Positions 20,194-30,164 are shown, counted from the stretch's first letter. The stretch: 64,000 bases of DNA from Flagellimonas profundi (GCF_017313275.1 NZ_JAFLNM010000006.1:61065-125064), one strand, 5' to 3'. The notes: generated by a model not told the origin, from the sequence alone. Program-made: numbers and translations.

Positions 20194-21996
20194 ATGTTTA
20201 GAACCTTAACAAAGACCTTGTTGATACTATTATTTTGGCAGACGGCGCAAGCGCAGGTGGCCCAAGATTGTGCAGATGCTATTCCTATTTGTAGCAATAC
20301 GCCGATCAATGGGGGAACCAGTGGTTTTGGTTTGGACGACTTTAATGGCGCTACGGCCAGTGGTTGTTTGGAGCCGACGGTAACGGGTACTATCGAATCC
20401 AATTCCGCATGGTATCGTTTTAGGACGGCCGAAGCGGGGCAATTGGGTTTCAATATTGGACACAATAGTAACGAGGACTGGGACTTTGCCCTTTACCGAG
20501 CTACCGATTGCAGTGATTTGGGCGAACCTGTCCGTTGTAACTTTTTTGATAATAGTGAAAATACCAGTTTCATTGGGGTAGGGGAAGACCCAACGGGTAA
20601 TGTGGACTCTGTACATTATGAAGACTGGCTTCAGGTAGAGGCTGGAGAGGACTATTACCTATTCATTAACAACTTCAGCAATGTAAATTCTGGATTTTCC
20701 ATTCAGTTTACCGGCAATATTTGGGTGGATTATCCCAATAGCGCATTGGATTGTTCCATTGTAAGCAATTTATTGGGACCCCCGATTTCTGCTTGCGAGG
20801 GGGATAATGTGGTATTGGATGCCACTACTTCCGGGGCCATCAATTATGAGTGGTATATTGATTCGGGAAGCGGTTATCAACTTATCGCAGGAGCCAACGG
20901 GGCAACGTACAATGTTCAGAATACAGGGCAGTACCGAGTTGTAGTCATCACATCTGCCGAAAATATTGTGAGTGATGTACAAGTTGGATTCAATGAAGTG
21001 CCCGTTACAGGTGTGATTGCAGATGAAACCTTTTGCCACGAGGTTGATATGGCCTTTGACCTGAACAGTAAAAACACGGAAGCCTTGGGAGGTATGGATC
21101 CTGATGATTTTGTTGTCAGTTACCACAGTTCGCAAACCGATGCGGACATGGGTGTCCATCCCTTCGAAAAACAACATATGTTGATGGGAGGTTCCGAAAC
21201 CATATATGTTCGAACCACCTCCTTGGCAAACCCAGATTGTTACGATGCATCGCAACGCTTTGTTTTGAATCCCATTGAAACCCCAATATTGACTTTTGAT
21301 GAGCAAGCGGTAATCTGCGAAGCTGTTGGAAGTATAGAAATAGGGGAAACACAGCCCAACCCCGATTATATCTATCTGTGGAGTACGGGAGAGCAGACCC
21401 CGTCCATAACAGTGTCCGATGCGGGAGAATATACGTTAACAGTTACTAATCAATCCAACGGAATTAGTTGTGAAGCTAGTCGCACGGTATCTGTCGAAAT
21501 TTCAACGAATCCCCAAATCTCCAGTATCGATATAGAGGATATGAGTGTGAACAACACGGTAACGATCAATACGGAAAACAATGGTATGTACGAATTTAGT
21601 ATGGATGGGGGGGAGTATCAAAGCAGTAATGTTTTTGAAGCCGTTCCTCCTGGTGTACACACCGTAAACATGCGCGATCTTTTTGGTTGTGGAGTGGTCG
21701 AAGAAGATATTGTAGTGGTAGGGTATTTGGCCATTTTCTCACCCAATGGCGATGTGTTGAACGAAACCTGGCAGATAGAAGGTCTTTCAACCTTGAATTC
21801 GCCTATTGTTACGATTTATGATCGGTATGGAAAACTCATCAAGCAAATGAACGAGTTCGACGCCGGTTGGGATGGAAGTTTTCAGGGGAAGCCTTTACCG
21901 TCCACCGATTATTGGTTCAAACTATCGTACATTGATGCCGATGGAAACCGGACGTATGCCAAATATTTACAAAGTCATTTTTCCTTAAGAAGATAA
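20194..21996 (+). CDS. T9SS type B cargo protein, gliding-motility C-terminal domain
   Basis: A 600-residue protein predicted to be secreted through the type IX system. It has an N-terminal signal (MFRTLTKTLLILLFWQTAQAQ) and a region shared with the next gene (DCADAIPICSNTPI, then WDFALYR.TDCSDLG and VRCNFF). Ig-like/PKD-like repeats follow. The type B sorting domain lies at about 515-600 (FSPNGDVLNETWQIEGL, IYDRYGKLIKQ, GWDGSFQGKPLPSTDYWFKL, HFSLRR). The role is probably cell-surface or adhesin-like; the ligand is unknown. It is a tandem paralogue of 22106-23548. Confidence 0.9.
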   Translation: MFRTLTKTLLILLFWQTAQAQVAQDCADAIPICSNTPINGGTSGFGLDDFNGATASGCLEPTVTGTIESNSAWYRFRTAEAGQLGFNIGHNSNEDWDFALYRATDCSDLGEPVRCNFFDNSENTSFIGVGEDPTGNVDSVHYEDWLQVEAGEDYYLFINNFSNVNSGFSIQFTGNIWVDYPNSALDCSIVSNLLGPPISACEGDNVVLDATTSGAINYEWYIDSGSGYQLIAGANGATYNVQNTGQYRVVVITSAENIVSDVQVGFNEVPVTGVIADETFCHEVDMAFDLNSKNTEALGGMDPDDFVVSYHSSQTDADMGVHPFEKQHMLMGGSETIYVRTTSLANPDCYDASQRFVLNPIETPILTFDEQAVICEAVGSIEIGETQPNPDYIYLWSTGEQTPSITVSDAGEYTLTVTNQSNGISCEASRTVSVEISTNPQISSIDIEDMSVNNTVTINTENNGMYEFSMDGGEYQSSNVFEAVPPGVHTVNMRDLFGCGVVEEDIVVVGYLAIFSPNGDVLNETWQIEGLSTLNSPIVTIYDRYGKLIKQMNEFDAGWDGSFQGKPLPSTDYWFKLSYIDADGNRTYAKYLQSHFSLRR

Positions 21997-22105
21997 TAGC
22001 TGGTTCGTTCATCGATTAACTACAAATTTCTTCGGTTAAAACATACTAAAAGAAAGAATTAGGGAGTTATACAGCTTATAGAATAACCAATAGCCCCAAA
22101 ATTCT

Positions 22106-23548
22106 ATGCGAGCTCTATTTAGCGCTATTTGTTTCTTTTTTCTTGCACAAGTGGTTAGCGCACAAAACTCCCCGGATTGCAGAACAGCAATACCAGTTTG
22201 TGCAGATGCGCCTATTTTGGGAACTACCGATGGTGGGGGCGATATTGATGATTTTGATCCTGAAGTCATTACGCAGACCGGTTGTTTGGAAAAGGGAAGT
22301 GTCAGTTCCGCCAATATTGAGAACAATACGGGATGGTTTGTATTTAGGGCTGGTACGGATGGTCAGATCGGTTTTGATGTTGAAGCCATACCTGTAAACC
22401 CAGGTAGTCCAATTACCGCGGAATGGGACTTTGCATTGTATGGCCCTTTTGACGAAACTTCCAATGAAACCTTTTGTACCATTATTGGGGATGGTTCCGC
22501 ACAACCGATACGATGTAATTACGAATACAATGAGACCAATTTTACAGGAATAGGGATAAATCCAGTTGATGGGCGCGAAGGGGCCCCGTTTGTAAAAGGA
22601 AGCCAGAACACTTATGATGAATGGTTGAATGTTAGGCAAGGAGAGGTTTATTACCTCTACATCAATAACTACAATACCAATTTTGATGATGAGCCAGAAG
22701 ACTTTATCTTAACCTTTACGGGCAGTTCGGTGGATGAAGATCAAAATACGGCGTTGGATTGTACGTTAAGGGATGAGTTCTTAGGATTCGATATTGTTGC
22801 CTGTGAAGGTGATCCTGATATTGTGCTTTCTGCCTTAAACTCTCCTGTAGGACCGAGCATTGCGAATATTACTTGGGAATTGGACGCAGAAGATGATGGT
22901 ACTTACGAAACAATTTTGGCTTCAGGGGCCGGAGAAACTGAATTGACGGTCTCGAGCCCAAATTCCGGTCGTTATCGTGTTACTATCGAATCTACATTTG
23001 GAACAACCGTTACCGATGATATCCTCATTACCTTTTATGGGACGCCCGAACTTGATGAAGTTAGAGTGATCGATGATTTGGTTAATAGTGAACAAACAGA
23101 CCCTTACAATATTGAGATCGTTCCGGTGGGTGATGGTAATTACGAATATGCGATCAATGGAGGTGAATTTCAGGACGACCCAGTGTTCTATGATGTGCCA
23201 CCTGGTACGAATACGGTTGTAATAAACGATAAAAATGGCTGTGGTGCTACCGAGCCCATCGAGTTTTTAGTGGTCGGATATCCAAAATTCTTTACACCAA
23301 ATAGCGATGGTGTCCACGATAACTGGAATGTTTATGGGGTAGAACAGTTGATCAACCCTGTAGTGTTCATTTTTGATCGTTACGGAAAGCTATTAAAGCA
23401 AATTGATGTGAACATTGGATGGGACGGCACCTTTAATGGAAGGGATATGCCCTCTTCGGATTACTGGTTTAGATTGGATTATGAACGGGACGATGATGGT
23501 GTTTTGGTCGCTACATCGGTTCGTAGGCATTTTTCGTTGGTGCGATAA
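22106..23548 (+). CDS. T9SS type B cargo protein, paralogue of the preceding gene
   Basis: A 480-residue secreted protein with a signal peptide (MRALFSAICFFFLAQVVSAQ). Its N-terminal region matches the upstream gene (DCRTAIPVCADAPI, EWDFALYGPFDE, IRCNYEYNETNFTGIG, YDEWLNVRQGEVYYLYINNY). Its middle part is shorter, and the C-terminal type B sorting domain is complete (FFTPNSDGVHDNWNVYGVEQL, FIFDRYGKLLKQ, GWDGTFNGRDMPSSDYWFRLDY, RRHFSLVR). The 109-base gap and shared architecture point to a tandem duplication followed by divergence of the middle domains. Confidence 0.9.
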   Translation: MRALFSAICFFFLAQVVSAQNSPDCRTAIPVCADAPILGTTDGGGDIDDFDPEVITQTGCLEKGSVSSANIENNTGWFVFRAGTDGQIGFDVEAIPVNPGSPITAEWDFALYGPFDETSNETFCTIIGDGSAQPIRCNYEYNETNFTGIGINPVDGREGAPFVKGSQNTYDEWLNVRQGEVYYLYINNYNTNFDDEPEDFILTFTGSSVDEDQNTALDCTLRDEFLGFDIVACEGDPDIVLSALNSPVGPSIANITWELDAEDDGTYETILASGAGETELTVSSPNSGRYRVTIESTFGTTVTDDILITFYGTPELDEVRVIDDLVNSEQTDPYNIEIVPVGDGNYEYAINGGEFQDDPVFYDVPPGTNTVVINDKNGCGATEPIEFLVVGYPKFFTPNSDGVHDNWNVYGVEQLINPVVFIFDRYGKLLKQIDVNIGWDGTFNGRDMPSSDYWFRLDYERDDDGVLVATSVRRHFSLVR

Positions 23549-23550
23549 AA

Positions 23551-23574
23551 AAGGCCGGAATTTCTTCCAGCCTT
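23551..23574. terminator. Hairpin between convergent genes
   Basis: AAGGCCGGAA pairs with TTCCAGCCTT (one internal mismatch) directly after the second T9SS gene, with A and T tracts on the two sides. Confidence 0.6.
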
Positions 23575-23598
23575 CTATATAATTTTCTTTTTCTCTTT

Positions 23599-25101
23599 TT
23601 AGAATTTTAAGGTATAGCCCAAAGAAATGTTGGTGTTTATTCTATTGATCAGTGCAGCGCTATCAATACCGCCATCAAAGAAGTAAGAGTTTATATCTTG
23701 TTCTGTTCTGCTATAGGCCAAATCTAATCGGCTTGCTCCAAAGTTGTAACCGATACCTGCGGAAAAACCGTTTAGGTCACCAATAAAATCACTGTTCTCA
23801 TAAGGACTTTCCTCAAATCTGTAACCTGCCCTAAGACTTACCTCTTCTATTCGGTATTCCCCGCCCAAACGATATGAGTTCACAGCTCCCAAGGTGCTGG
23901 CAATAAAATCGTTTTCCGCGGTAAAATTTGGGTCGGAAGTAGGCCTAAGCTCTGCTTTGGACATGTCTTGATAGCTGTAATCCAAGCTTATGAGTCCATC
24001 TTGCCCAAACACAAGGGCAACACTACCGGTGTATTTTTCCGGTGTTTTTATTCTATATTCATCATAAAGATTTACAATGTTAAAGTTGATGAAATCAATG
24101 TCCGATACCGCTAGGTTACTATTGATTCGTTGGCTGGTGTCATCTGTCAATGTATACCACGTTGGTGATTGATAACTACCGCCGATTCGAATGGACTGAT
24201 TTACTTTTGCAATTGCTCCTAAGCTAAAAGAGAAACCATAGCCTTCGGTATGAAGCAAATTATCGAAAGAGGTATACTGGATCGGTGAGTCCGCATCGTA
24301 GCCATCTTCATCAAGATAGGAGACCCTATCATATATAACATTGTGGAAGTTCACCGATGCACCCAAGTACAAATCTTCCTTATACTGACCGGCAAAATTT
24401 AAAGTGAATTTGCTATTGTAGCCGGATGTGTTCTGTAAATATCTTTGATTTACACTTCCGTATTGTGCATTGGAGAAATAGGAAGTGTTTTGATCATCGT
24501 CTTCAACAGGTTCTATAATACCGGATTGAAACCCTAAAAATGCTTGTTGGGCCGAGTATCCCAGATTGGCACCGATATCCAAATAAGCATCCTCTATGAA
24601 TTCTCCCTGTTGTGTACGTAGTGGCCCCAAGGGCTCTCCTTGTGCAAAGTTGAGGAAATAATTGTCTACACCTACAGCGGTGTTCCCAGATGCGGTAAAT
24701 TCATTATCAAAATTTTGCACCATGTCGTAGTTGAATGCCAATGCAATTTTTTTCCAGGGACTATCTGTTGACGAATTGAATACAAATACACCACCAACTT
24801 GATTGAAATCCAAAGAATTGGAGGTGGTACTTCTTAGGCTATTGCCATAAAGTGCATCATTGTTTATATGATAGTTAGAGCCTGTAAACCCTATCTCACT
24901 AAAATTAAAGACTGCTGAACCAGCAGGGTTAACATTAAGGGCGGACAAGTCGCCACCCAATGCTCCAAATGCTCCTCCCATTGCCTGAAACCTCGCGGTT
25001 CCTTGAAGGTTTTCCGTACTGTAGCGGAGAACATCGTCAATGGTCTGTGCACTTGCGAAAGTGCATGCCAATACCATGATGAAAGTCAATATTCTTTTCA
25101 T
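23599..25101 (-). CDS. OmpP1/FadL family outer-membrane transporter
   Basis: A 500-residue outer-membrane beta-barrel with signal peptide (MKRILTFIMVLACTFASAQ). The N-terminal hatch-like region (GTARFQAMGGAFGALGGDLSALNVNPAGSAVF) is the hallmark of FadL-type hydrophobic-substrate channels in Bacteroidota. Many aromatic-rich strands follow, ending in INTNISLGYTLKF with a terminal Phe typical of barrel assembly. The substrate is unknown (long-chain fatty acids or hydrocarbons in characterised members). The Gly/Trp-rich lipoprotein gene lies 36 bases upstream on the same strand and may be co-transcribed. Confidence 0.88.
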   Translation of the reverse strand: MKRILTFIMVLACTFASAQTIDDVLRYSTENLQGTARFQAMGGAFGALGGDLSALNVNPAGSAVFNFSEIGFTGSNYHINNDALYGNSLRSTTSNSLDFNQVGGVFVFNSSTDSPWKKIALAFNYDMVQNFDNEFTASGNTAVGVDNYFLNFAQGEPLGPLRTQQGEFIEDAYLDIGANLGYSAQQAFLGFQSGIIEPVEDDDQNTSYFSNAQYGSVNQRYLQNTSGYNSKFTLNFAGQYKEDLYLGASVNFHNVIYDRVSYLDEDGYDADSPIQYTSFDNLLHTEGYGFSFSLGAIAKVNQSIRIGGSYQSPTWYTLTDDTSQRINSNLAVSDIDFINFNIVNLYDEYRIKTPEKYTGSVALVFGQDGLISLDYSYQDMSKAELRPTSDPNFTAENDFIASTLGAVNSYRLGGEYRIEEVSLRAGYRFEESPYENSDFIGDLNGFSAGIGYNFGASRLDLAYSRTEQDINSYFFDGGIDSAALINRINTNISLGYTLKF

Positions 25102-25137
25102 TTCTTCTGATTTAGATTAATCGATGAGTTTATGGAA

Positions 25138-26469
25138 TTATGGTCTACCGCCACCTCTACCGCCTCTTCCTCCGGAAGAACGGGATGAGCCTGAAGATCT
25201 TGAGCCGCCGGAAGATCTACTTACTCCGGAGCTTCCTCTGGAACTACTTCCTGAGCTTCGATAGCTTCCTCGCGAACTACTTCTTGATGAACCGCTGCTG
25301 CGGTAACTTCTAGAACTGGACCTGCTTGAAGATCTGTTGTAGTTTCTGCTAGGTACAGCACTTCTGGATTGGTAGCTTCTTGTGCTTCGTCCAGAACTTC
25401 TGTAACTTCTGGATGAAGGCGAACTACTTCTATTGTAGCTTCTACTGCTCCTAGTTGAAGAAGTTCCGTAAGAACGTCGTGCAGTAGTTCTTGAGCTTCC
25501 ACTATAACTTGGGGAAGTTCTGGTGCTTCTACTTGTTCTGTAATTTCTGTTTCTGGCAACGGCATCGGCACTTATAGATCTTCTAACGTTTGACCTATTG
25601 CTATATCCTTGAGAGCTTCTTCTTGCCAAATTGTTATTGTTGCGGGACAAGTTCGCATTGGAACGCCCACTGTTGTTTCGTATTCTGCTGGCGTATCCAT
25701 TGGATCTAGATGTGAGTGTGGTTCCAGGTATGCGGGAGGAGTATCCTCTTCTTCCTCTCATATAAGCATAGTCTCCATATCCTCTACCATAATACGGACG
25801 GTTCCAATAGTTGTTGTAGTATCCGCCCCAACCGTAGTATCCGGCCCAGCCCCAGCCATTGTATGGGTATCCCCATCCGTAGTATCCGGCCCAGCCCCAA
25901 CGATTGAATCTCCATGGGTTGTTCCAACCCCATCCCCAACTGTAGTAAGGACTGTTCCAGCCCCATCCCCAATTGTTATATGGGTTGTTCCATCCCCATC
26001 CGCCATTCCATAACCATGGGTCGTTCCAACCCCAACCGAGGCCGCCCCATCCCCAACTATTGTCATAAACGTTGATGGAGACATTTGTGGGGTTATCACC
26101 CCAGCCAGGGTTTCCGTTGTAGTTGTTGTTGTAAGCAAAATAATCGGTTTGCTCACCGTAAGGAACAGTATCGTTTTGAACTTGGCTGGAATAGCTGTCA
26201 ATGTCGGTAAAAACCTCGCTGTCCAAAATTTCACCATACTCGTTTGCCTTATCCCCGAAATAATCTCCGTAGATATTACTTTCTTGTTCTTCAATTCTTA
26301 CCGCTTCGGCATTTTTCTTTTCAACCCTTACAACTCGGTTATTGGAAGAATAAATTCCGTCATCGTAATATGAGGCTTGTTGGTAGGAACCGCAAGAAGC
26401 CATAAAAAGGGCAATAACCATCAATATGGCGAAGGTTCTGAATTTATTATGGAGTAAAGACTTTAACAT
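25138..26469 (-). CDS. Low-complexity lipoprotein: Gly/Trp/Asn/Tyr-rich middle, Ser/Arg/Gly-rich tail
   Basis: I do not recognise a functional family. The ATG chosen (26469) gives a lipoprotein signal, MLKSLLHNKFRTFAILMVIALFMASC; an ATG eight codons upstream is also in frame. After an acidic segment, residues about 130-235 are tandem WGW/YYGW/NNPY-type repeats, a probable aromatic-rich disordered or beta stretch. Residues about 235-443 are Ser/Arg/Gly/Tyr repeats ending in RGGRGGGRP. The tail is strongly basic. It could stick to polysaccharide, nucleic acid or envelope components, but that is speculation. Reading-frame shadows on the opposite strand arise from the repeats. Confidence 0.8.
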   Translation of the reverse strand: MLKSLLHNKFRTFAILMVIALFMASCGSYQQASYYDDGIYSSNNRVVRVEKKNAEAVRIEEQESNIYGDYFGDKANEYGEILDSEVFTDIDSYSSQVQNDTVPYGEQTDYFAYNNNYNGNPGWGDNPTNVSINVYDNSWGWGGLGWGWNDPWLWNGGWGWNNPYNNWGWGWNSPYYSWGWGWNNPWRFNRWGWAGYYGWGYPYNGWGWAGYYGWGGYYNNYWNRPYYGRGYGDYAYMRGRRGYSSRIPGTTLTSRSNGYASRIRNNSGRSNANLSRNNNNLARRSSQGYSNRSNVRRSISADAVARNRNYRTSRSTRTSPSYSGSSRTTARRSYGTSSTRSSRSYNRSSSPSSRSYRSSGRSTRSYQSRSAVPSRNYNRSSSRSSSRSYRSSGSSRSSSRGSYRSSGSSSRGSSGVSRSSGGSRSSGSSRSSGGRGGRGGGRP

Positions 26470-26563
26470 GGCGCAATTTTTATTGTTGAACATACTAAAA
26501 ATAATTAGTTTTACCCAATCATTACATGACTAAAGTCACAAGTTTTGTGCCAAACTACAATAG

Positions 26564-28039
26564 ATGGGTAAAAATTTAACGAGCAGAGCAGAAGATTATT
26601 CCAAATGGTATAACGAACTAGTAGTAAAGTCAGATTTGGCTGAAAACTCAGGTGTTAGGGGGTGTATGGTCATAAAGCCCTATGGGTATGCCATCTGGGA
26701 AAAAATGCAAGGTCAATTGGATAGAATGTTCAAGGAAACGGGCCACGAGAATGCATATTTCCCGTTGTTCATCCCAAAATCATATCTAAGCAAAGAGGCC
26801 AGTCACGTAGAGGGGTTTGCCAAGGAATGCGCCGTGGTTACCCATTACCGATTGAAAAATGCCGAGGACGGCAGTGGTATTGTGGTGGATGAGAACGCCA
26901 AACTTGAGGAGGAGCTGATCGTTCGTCCAACTTCCGAAACCATTATTTGGGATACTTTTAGAAAATGGGTGCAATCTTACAGGGATTTGCCGCTAAAAAT
27001 AAATCAGTGGGCCAATGTGGTGCGCTGGGAGATGAGAACACGACTTTTTTTAAGAACTGCCGAATTTTTGTGGCAGGAGGGCCATACCGCACACGCTACT
27101 AGAGAGGAAGCTGTGGAAGAAGCAGAACTTATGATGAATGTTTATGCGGATTTTGCCGAAAAATATATGGGTGTTCCCGTGATCAAGGGAACCAAAACCG
27201 AGAGCGAGCGTTTTGCCGGTGCGGAGGAAACCTACTGTATAGAGGCTTTGATGCAGGATGGAAAAGCATTGCAGGCGGGTACTTCACACTTTTTGGGCCA
27301 GAACTTTGCAAAGGCTTTTGATGTCAAGTTTGCCAACAAAGAAGGTAAGCAAGAATACGTTTGGGCCACATCTTGGGGTGTTTCCACGAGATTGATGGGC
27401 GCTTTGGTCATGACGCACAGCGATGATAATGGGTTGGTGCTGCCACCACAATTGGCACCGATTCAAGTTGTAATTGTACCGATTTATAAAGGATTGGATC
27501 AGTTGGATGCCATTTCGGAGAAAGTGGATCCATTGGTCAAGGCATTGCGGGATAAAGGCATTACTGTTAAATATGACACCCGAGATACCCATAAGCCCGG
27601 CTTTAAATTCAATGAGTATGAGCTAAAGGGTGTTCCCGTGCGCTTGGCGGTTGGGCAGCGTGATTTGGCCAACGGTACCTTTGAGGTGGCGCGGAGGGAC
27701 ACATTGACCAAGGAAATCGTAAAGGCGGAAGAGGTTGTGAACAAGGTGGTGTCCTTAATGGATGAGATTCAGGAAAACATCTTTAATAAAGCCCTTGATT
27801 ACAGAAAGGAACATATCACCAAAGTGGATTCCTATGATGAGTTTAAAAAAGTTATCGAGGAAAAAGGTGGTTTTGTTTCCGCCCATTGGGATGGAACTGT
27901 CGAAACCGAGGACAGGATAAAAGAAGAGACCAAAGCCACTATTCGTTGTATTCCTTTGGATGCAGAAAACGAAGAGGGCAAGTGTATTGTAACAGGAAAA
28001 CCTTCCCATAAAAGGGTGTTGTTCGCAAAGGCCTACTAA
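26564..28039 (+). CDS. proS: Prolyl-tRNA synthetase, short archaeal/eukaryotic type
   Basis: Charges tRNA-Pro. The 491-residue class II enzyme lacks the editing insertion of the E. coli type. It has the ProS type 3 layout, with motif 2 [24 protein letters not shown] near residues 154-176, motif 3 [25 protein letters not shown] near 268, an anticodon-binding domain, and a C-terminal zinc-like domain. The start gives the usual [20 protein letters not shown]. It is transcribed toward the tRNA-Glu pair. Confidence 0.97.
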   Translation: MGKNLTSRAEDYSKWYNELVVKSDLAENSGVRGCMVIKPYGYAIWEKMQGQLDRMFKETGHENAYFPLFIPKSYLSKEASHVEGFAKECAVVTHYRLKNAEDGSGIVVDENAKLEEELIVRPTSETIIWDTFRKWVQSYRDLPLKINQWANVVRWEMRTRLFLRTAEFLWQEGHTAHATREEAVEEAELMMNVYADFAEKYMGVPVIKGTKTESERFAGAEETYCIEALMQDGKALQAGTSHFLGQNFAKAFDVKFANKEGKQEYVWATSWGVSTRLMGALVMTHSDDNGLVLPPQLAPIQVVIVPIYKGLDQLDAISEKVDPLVKALRDKGITVKYDTRDTHKPGFKFNEYELKGVPVRLAVGQRDLANGTFEVARRDTLTKEIVKAEEVVNKVVSLMDEIQENIFNKALDYRKEHITKVDSYDEFKKVIEEKGGFVSAHWDGTVETEDRIKEETKATIRCIPLDAENEEGKCIVTGKPSHKRVLFAKAY

Positions 28040-28066
28040 ACAGCTTGCAAAAAATAAAAAATACTG

Positions 28067-28096
28067 TTGCAAGACTTAAAAATAGTTGTATTTTTG
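28067..28096 (+). promoter_or_regulatory. Consensus promoter of the tRNA-Glu pair
   Basis: TTG (28067-28069), exactly 19 bases, then TATTTTTG (28089-28096) matches the Bacteroidota sigma consensus. The first tRNA starts 24 bases downstream. Confidence 0.85.
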
Positions 28097-28119
28097 CATC
28101 CGCAATTATGCAACCATAC

Positions 28120-28191
28120 GGCCCGTTCGTCTAGGGGTTAGGACGCCAGGTTTTCATCCTGGTAACAGGGGTTCGATTCCCCTACGGGCTA
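28120..28191 (+). tRNA. tRNA-Glu (anticodon TTC)
   Basis: A 72-nt cloverleaf. The acceptor GGCCCGT/ACGGGCT closes with a G-T first pair. The anticodon stem CCAGG/CCTGG encloses TTTTCAT, giving anticodon TTC, and the T arm AGGGG-TTCGATT-CCCCT is perfect. No CCA is encoded. It reads GAA/GAG codons. Confidence 0.96.
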
Positions 28192-28263
28192 CTAAGAAGA
28201 GTTTTAAGCTAAAAAGAAATTAGTTTTTAACTTTGTAGTTTGAAATTTTGAAATTGAAATAAT

Positions 28264-28335
28264 GGCCCGTTCGTCTAGGGGTTAGGACGCCAGGTTTTCA
28301 TCCTGGTAACAGGGGTTCGATTCCCCTACGGGCTA
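28264..28335 (+). tRNA. tRNA-Glu (anticodon TTC), second identical copy
   Basis: Identical over all 72 nt to the tRNA at 28120. It lies 72 bases after it and 35 bases before rpsT. It is probably expressed from the same promoter, giving a tRNA-tRNA-rpsT transcript that needs processing. Confidence 0.96.
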
Positions 28336-28370
28336 CAAAAAAAGGATTTAGAAAGAATTAAATTTAAGCA

Positions 28371-28622
28371 ATGGCAAACCATAAGTCAGCATTAAAGAGA
28401 ATCAGAAGAAACGAAGCAGTACGTTTGCGTAACAGGTATCAGCACAAAACTGTGCGTAATGCCATCAAAAAATTGCGTAACGAGGAAGATAAAAAAGCTG
28501 CTGAAGCTTTGTTGCCTACTGTAGTTGGTATGATTGATAAATTGGCCAAGAAAAACATCATTCATAACAATAAGGCCGCAAACCTTAAGAGCAAGTTGAT
28601 GACCAAGGTTGCAACAATGTAA
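28371..28622 (+). CDS. rpsT: 30S ribosomal protein S20
   Basis: An 83-residue, very basic helical protein that binds 16S rRNA early in 30S assembly. The start [24 protein letters not shown] and the C-terminal [19 protein letters not shown] are the family signatures. It follows the two tRNA-Glu genes by 35 bases and ends at a terminator. Confidence 0.97.
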   Translation: MANHKSALKRIRRNEAVRLRNRYQHKTVRNAIKKLRNEEDKKAAEALLPTVVGMIDKLAKKNIIHNNKAANLKSKLMTKVATM

Positions 28623-28646
28623 TTCTTGTCAAATAAAAATATGTTG

Positions 28647-28673
28647 AACGCCTCCAATTTGGGGGCGTTTTTT
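28647..28673 (+). terminator. Intrinsic terminator after rpsT
   Basis: AACGCCTCC pairs with GGGGGCGTT (one T-G pair) around AATTT, followed by a run of six Ts. Confidence 0.85.
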
Positions 28674-28692
28674 ATTTTGGTCGAATTCCATT

Positions 28693-29379
28693 CTATCTAA
28701 ATGCTTTTCTTCTTCCGGTAATGGCGCCAATGATAAATGATGAATGCATAAATACTACGGCTATCATCAGTACTTGGAATATGGGGTATTCGAGGTAGAT
28801 TTTTGGTATCTCGTGAACAATAAAATATACTATCGGAAAGCAGGTGTAAAAAACTGCCAGTCCCATGCTGGTCCAGAACATAGTGTTGTGTATTTGAGAA
28901 TATGAACTTTGTTCGGACCTCTTTTCCTTGATATACAATCCAATGGAGAACAGTAAAATAAAGGAGGATATGATATCCGCATAATAGAGACTGGCATGAA
29001 ACGGATTTTGGAAGAACAGGCTGGCCATAAATGACAAAATACTTGCCAATGCTCCATACAATACCCAAGCTTTATGTTTTTTGACCTTTAAAACATGCCA
29101 ATAGATATAATAATAGAACAGGAAAGAAACCAATGCATAAATATTATAGACAATTACATTGTGGTTGCTGTAGCTGTCATCTGAAAAAAATTGGAATTCT
29201 TCATAGCGCAAAATCAAGACGGCCAACATTTCGGATAGAAATGTGTACATGATAAAGATGGGAAAATATTGCAAAGGCGTATCATAATAGGTGCGGTATC
29301 GTAAAACCACGACAATCCATGTCACAAGGTAGATTGGAATAGTATAATTGTCGATAAGAAAATCGTAGAATTCTTTCAT
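28693..29379 (-). CDS. Seven-helix membrane protein, tandem paralogue 3 of 3
   Basis: A 228-residue integral membrane protein of a family I do not recognise. About seven hydrophobic segments can be seen (near 12-28, 36-58, 76-97, 106-124, 134-150, 170-188, 200-220). Motifs shared with both upstream paralogues are RYRTYYDTPLQYFP after helix 1, FFQNPFHASLYYAD in the middle, and the C-terminal RKAFR. The soluble loops are short and there is no catalytic domain. It is last in the transcription order of the three-copy array, 98 bases after copy 2, and lies convergent to rpsT. Confidence 0.8.
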   Translation of the reverse strand: MKEFYDFLIDNYTIPIYLVTWIVVVLRYRTYYDTPLQYFPIFIMYTFLSEMLAVLILRYEEFQFFSDDSYSNHNVIVYNIYALVSFLFYYYIYWHVLKVKKHKAWVLYGALASILSFMASLFFQNPFHASLYYADIISSFILLFSIGLYIKEKRSEQSSYSQIHNTMFWTSMGLAVFYTCFPIVYFIVHEIPKIYLEYPIFQVLMIAVVFMHSSFIIGAITGRRKAFR

Positions 29380-29477
29380 TGGGCTTGTTCCCGTGCCGTT
29401 AATTCTAAAAATACAGCAATTTTCCTGTTCTTGGAAACTTTGTTTTTTATCTTGGGATCAAGATCAAGGAAATGGTT

Positions 29478-30164
29478 TTATCGAAATGCTTTTCTGCTGT
29501 GGATAAGAACACCGACCAAAAAGGTACCGTACATAAATAAAATCAATATCCGCAATATGGTCCTTAGGTGATAATCAATCCAGATTTCAGGAATCTCATA
29601 GCCTATCCAAAACAGGAAAGGGAAAATGGAATAAAAGATCACCAATCCCAGGCTCATCCAAAACATGAGGTTGCGTTTGTTGGGGTAGATGGTAGATTCA
29701 CTTCTTTTTTCTTTAAAATAGAGCCAAATATTAAAAAGTAAAATAAAGGAAGCGAGCATATCGGCATAGTAAAGGTTGCTATACAATGGATTTTGAAAAA
29801 ATAGACTTACCACATACCCGATAATGCTTGCCAAGGCTCCTATTTTTATCCATTTTCTGTACGTCTGGTTTTTAACAACTCTCCAGTAGATGTAATAAAA
29901 AAACAAAAAGGATATCACCGAATAGATATTGAATATAATCACATTGTACCAACTGTACTTTTCAATATCAATGATCTGGAATTCATCAAAATATTTAATA
30001 AAATACCCCAATAACTCCGTAAGGAAGGTATACATTAAATACATTGGATAATACTTTAATGGAGTATCAAAATAGGTGCGGTATCGGGCCATGGCCACAA
30101 TCCATACGATAAGATAGAATGGAAGAATGTATTGCTCTGAGATAAATGTATAAAATTCTTCCAT
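29478..30164 (-). CDS. Seven-helix membrane protein, tandem paralogue 2 of 3
   Basis: A 228-residue protein, exactly the same length as its neighbours. It shares the order RYRTYFDTPLKYYP, YNVIIFNIYSVISFLFFYYIYWR, FFQNPLYSNLYYAD and a final SRKAFR. The charged loop after helix 5 (LYFKEKRSES) is also conserved. The protein should lie in the inner membrane; its function is unknown. Its ATG start (MEEFYTFISEQY) is clear and serves as the guide for the start of copy 1. Confidence 0.8.
   Translation of the reverse strand: MEEFYTFISEQYILPFYLIVWIVAMARYRTYFDTPLKYYPMYLMYTFLTELLGYFIKYFDEFQIIDIEKYSWYNVIIFNIYSVISFLFFYYIYWRVVKNQTYRKWIKIGALASIIGYVVSLFFQNPLYSNLYYADMLASFILLFNIWLYFKEKRSESTIYPNKRNLMFWMSLGLVIFYSIFPFLFWIGYEIPEIWIDYHLRTILRILILFMYGTFLVGVLIHSRKAFR

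Noticed and set aside
25221..26294. Several long opposite-strand or shifted frames (Glu/Val-rich, Ser/Val-rich)
   Set aside because: They are shadows of the low-complexity repeats of the lipoprotein gene on the minus strand.
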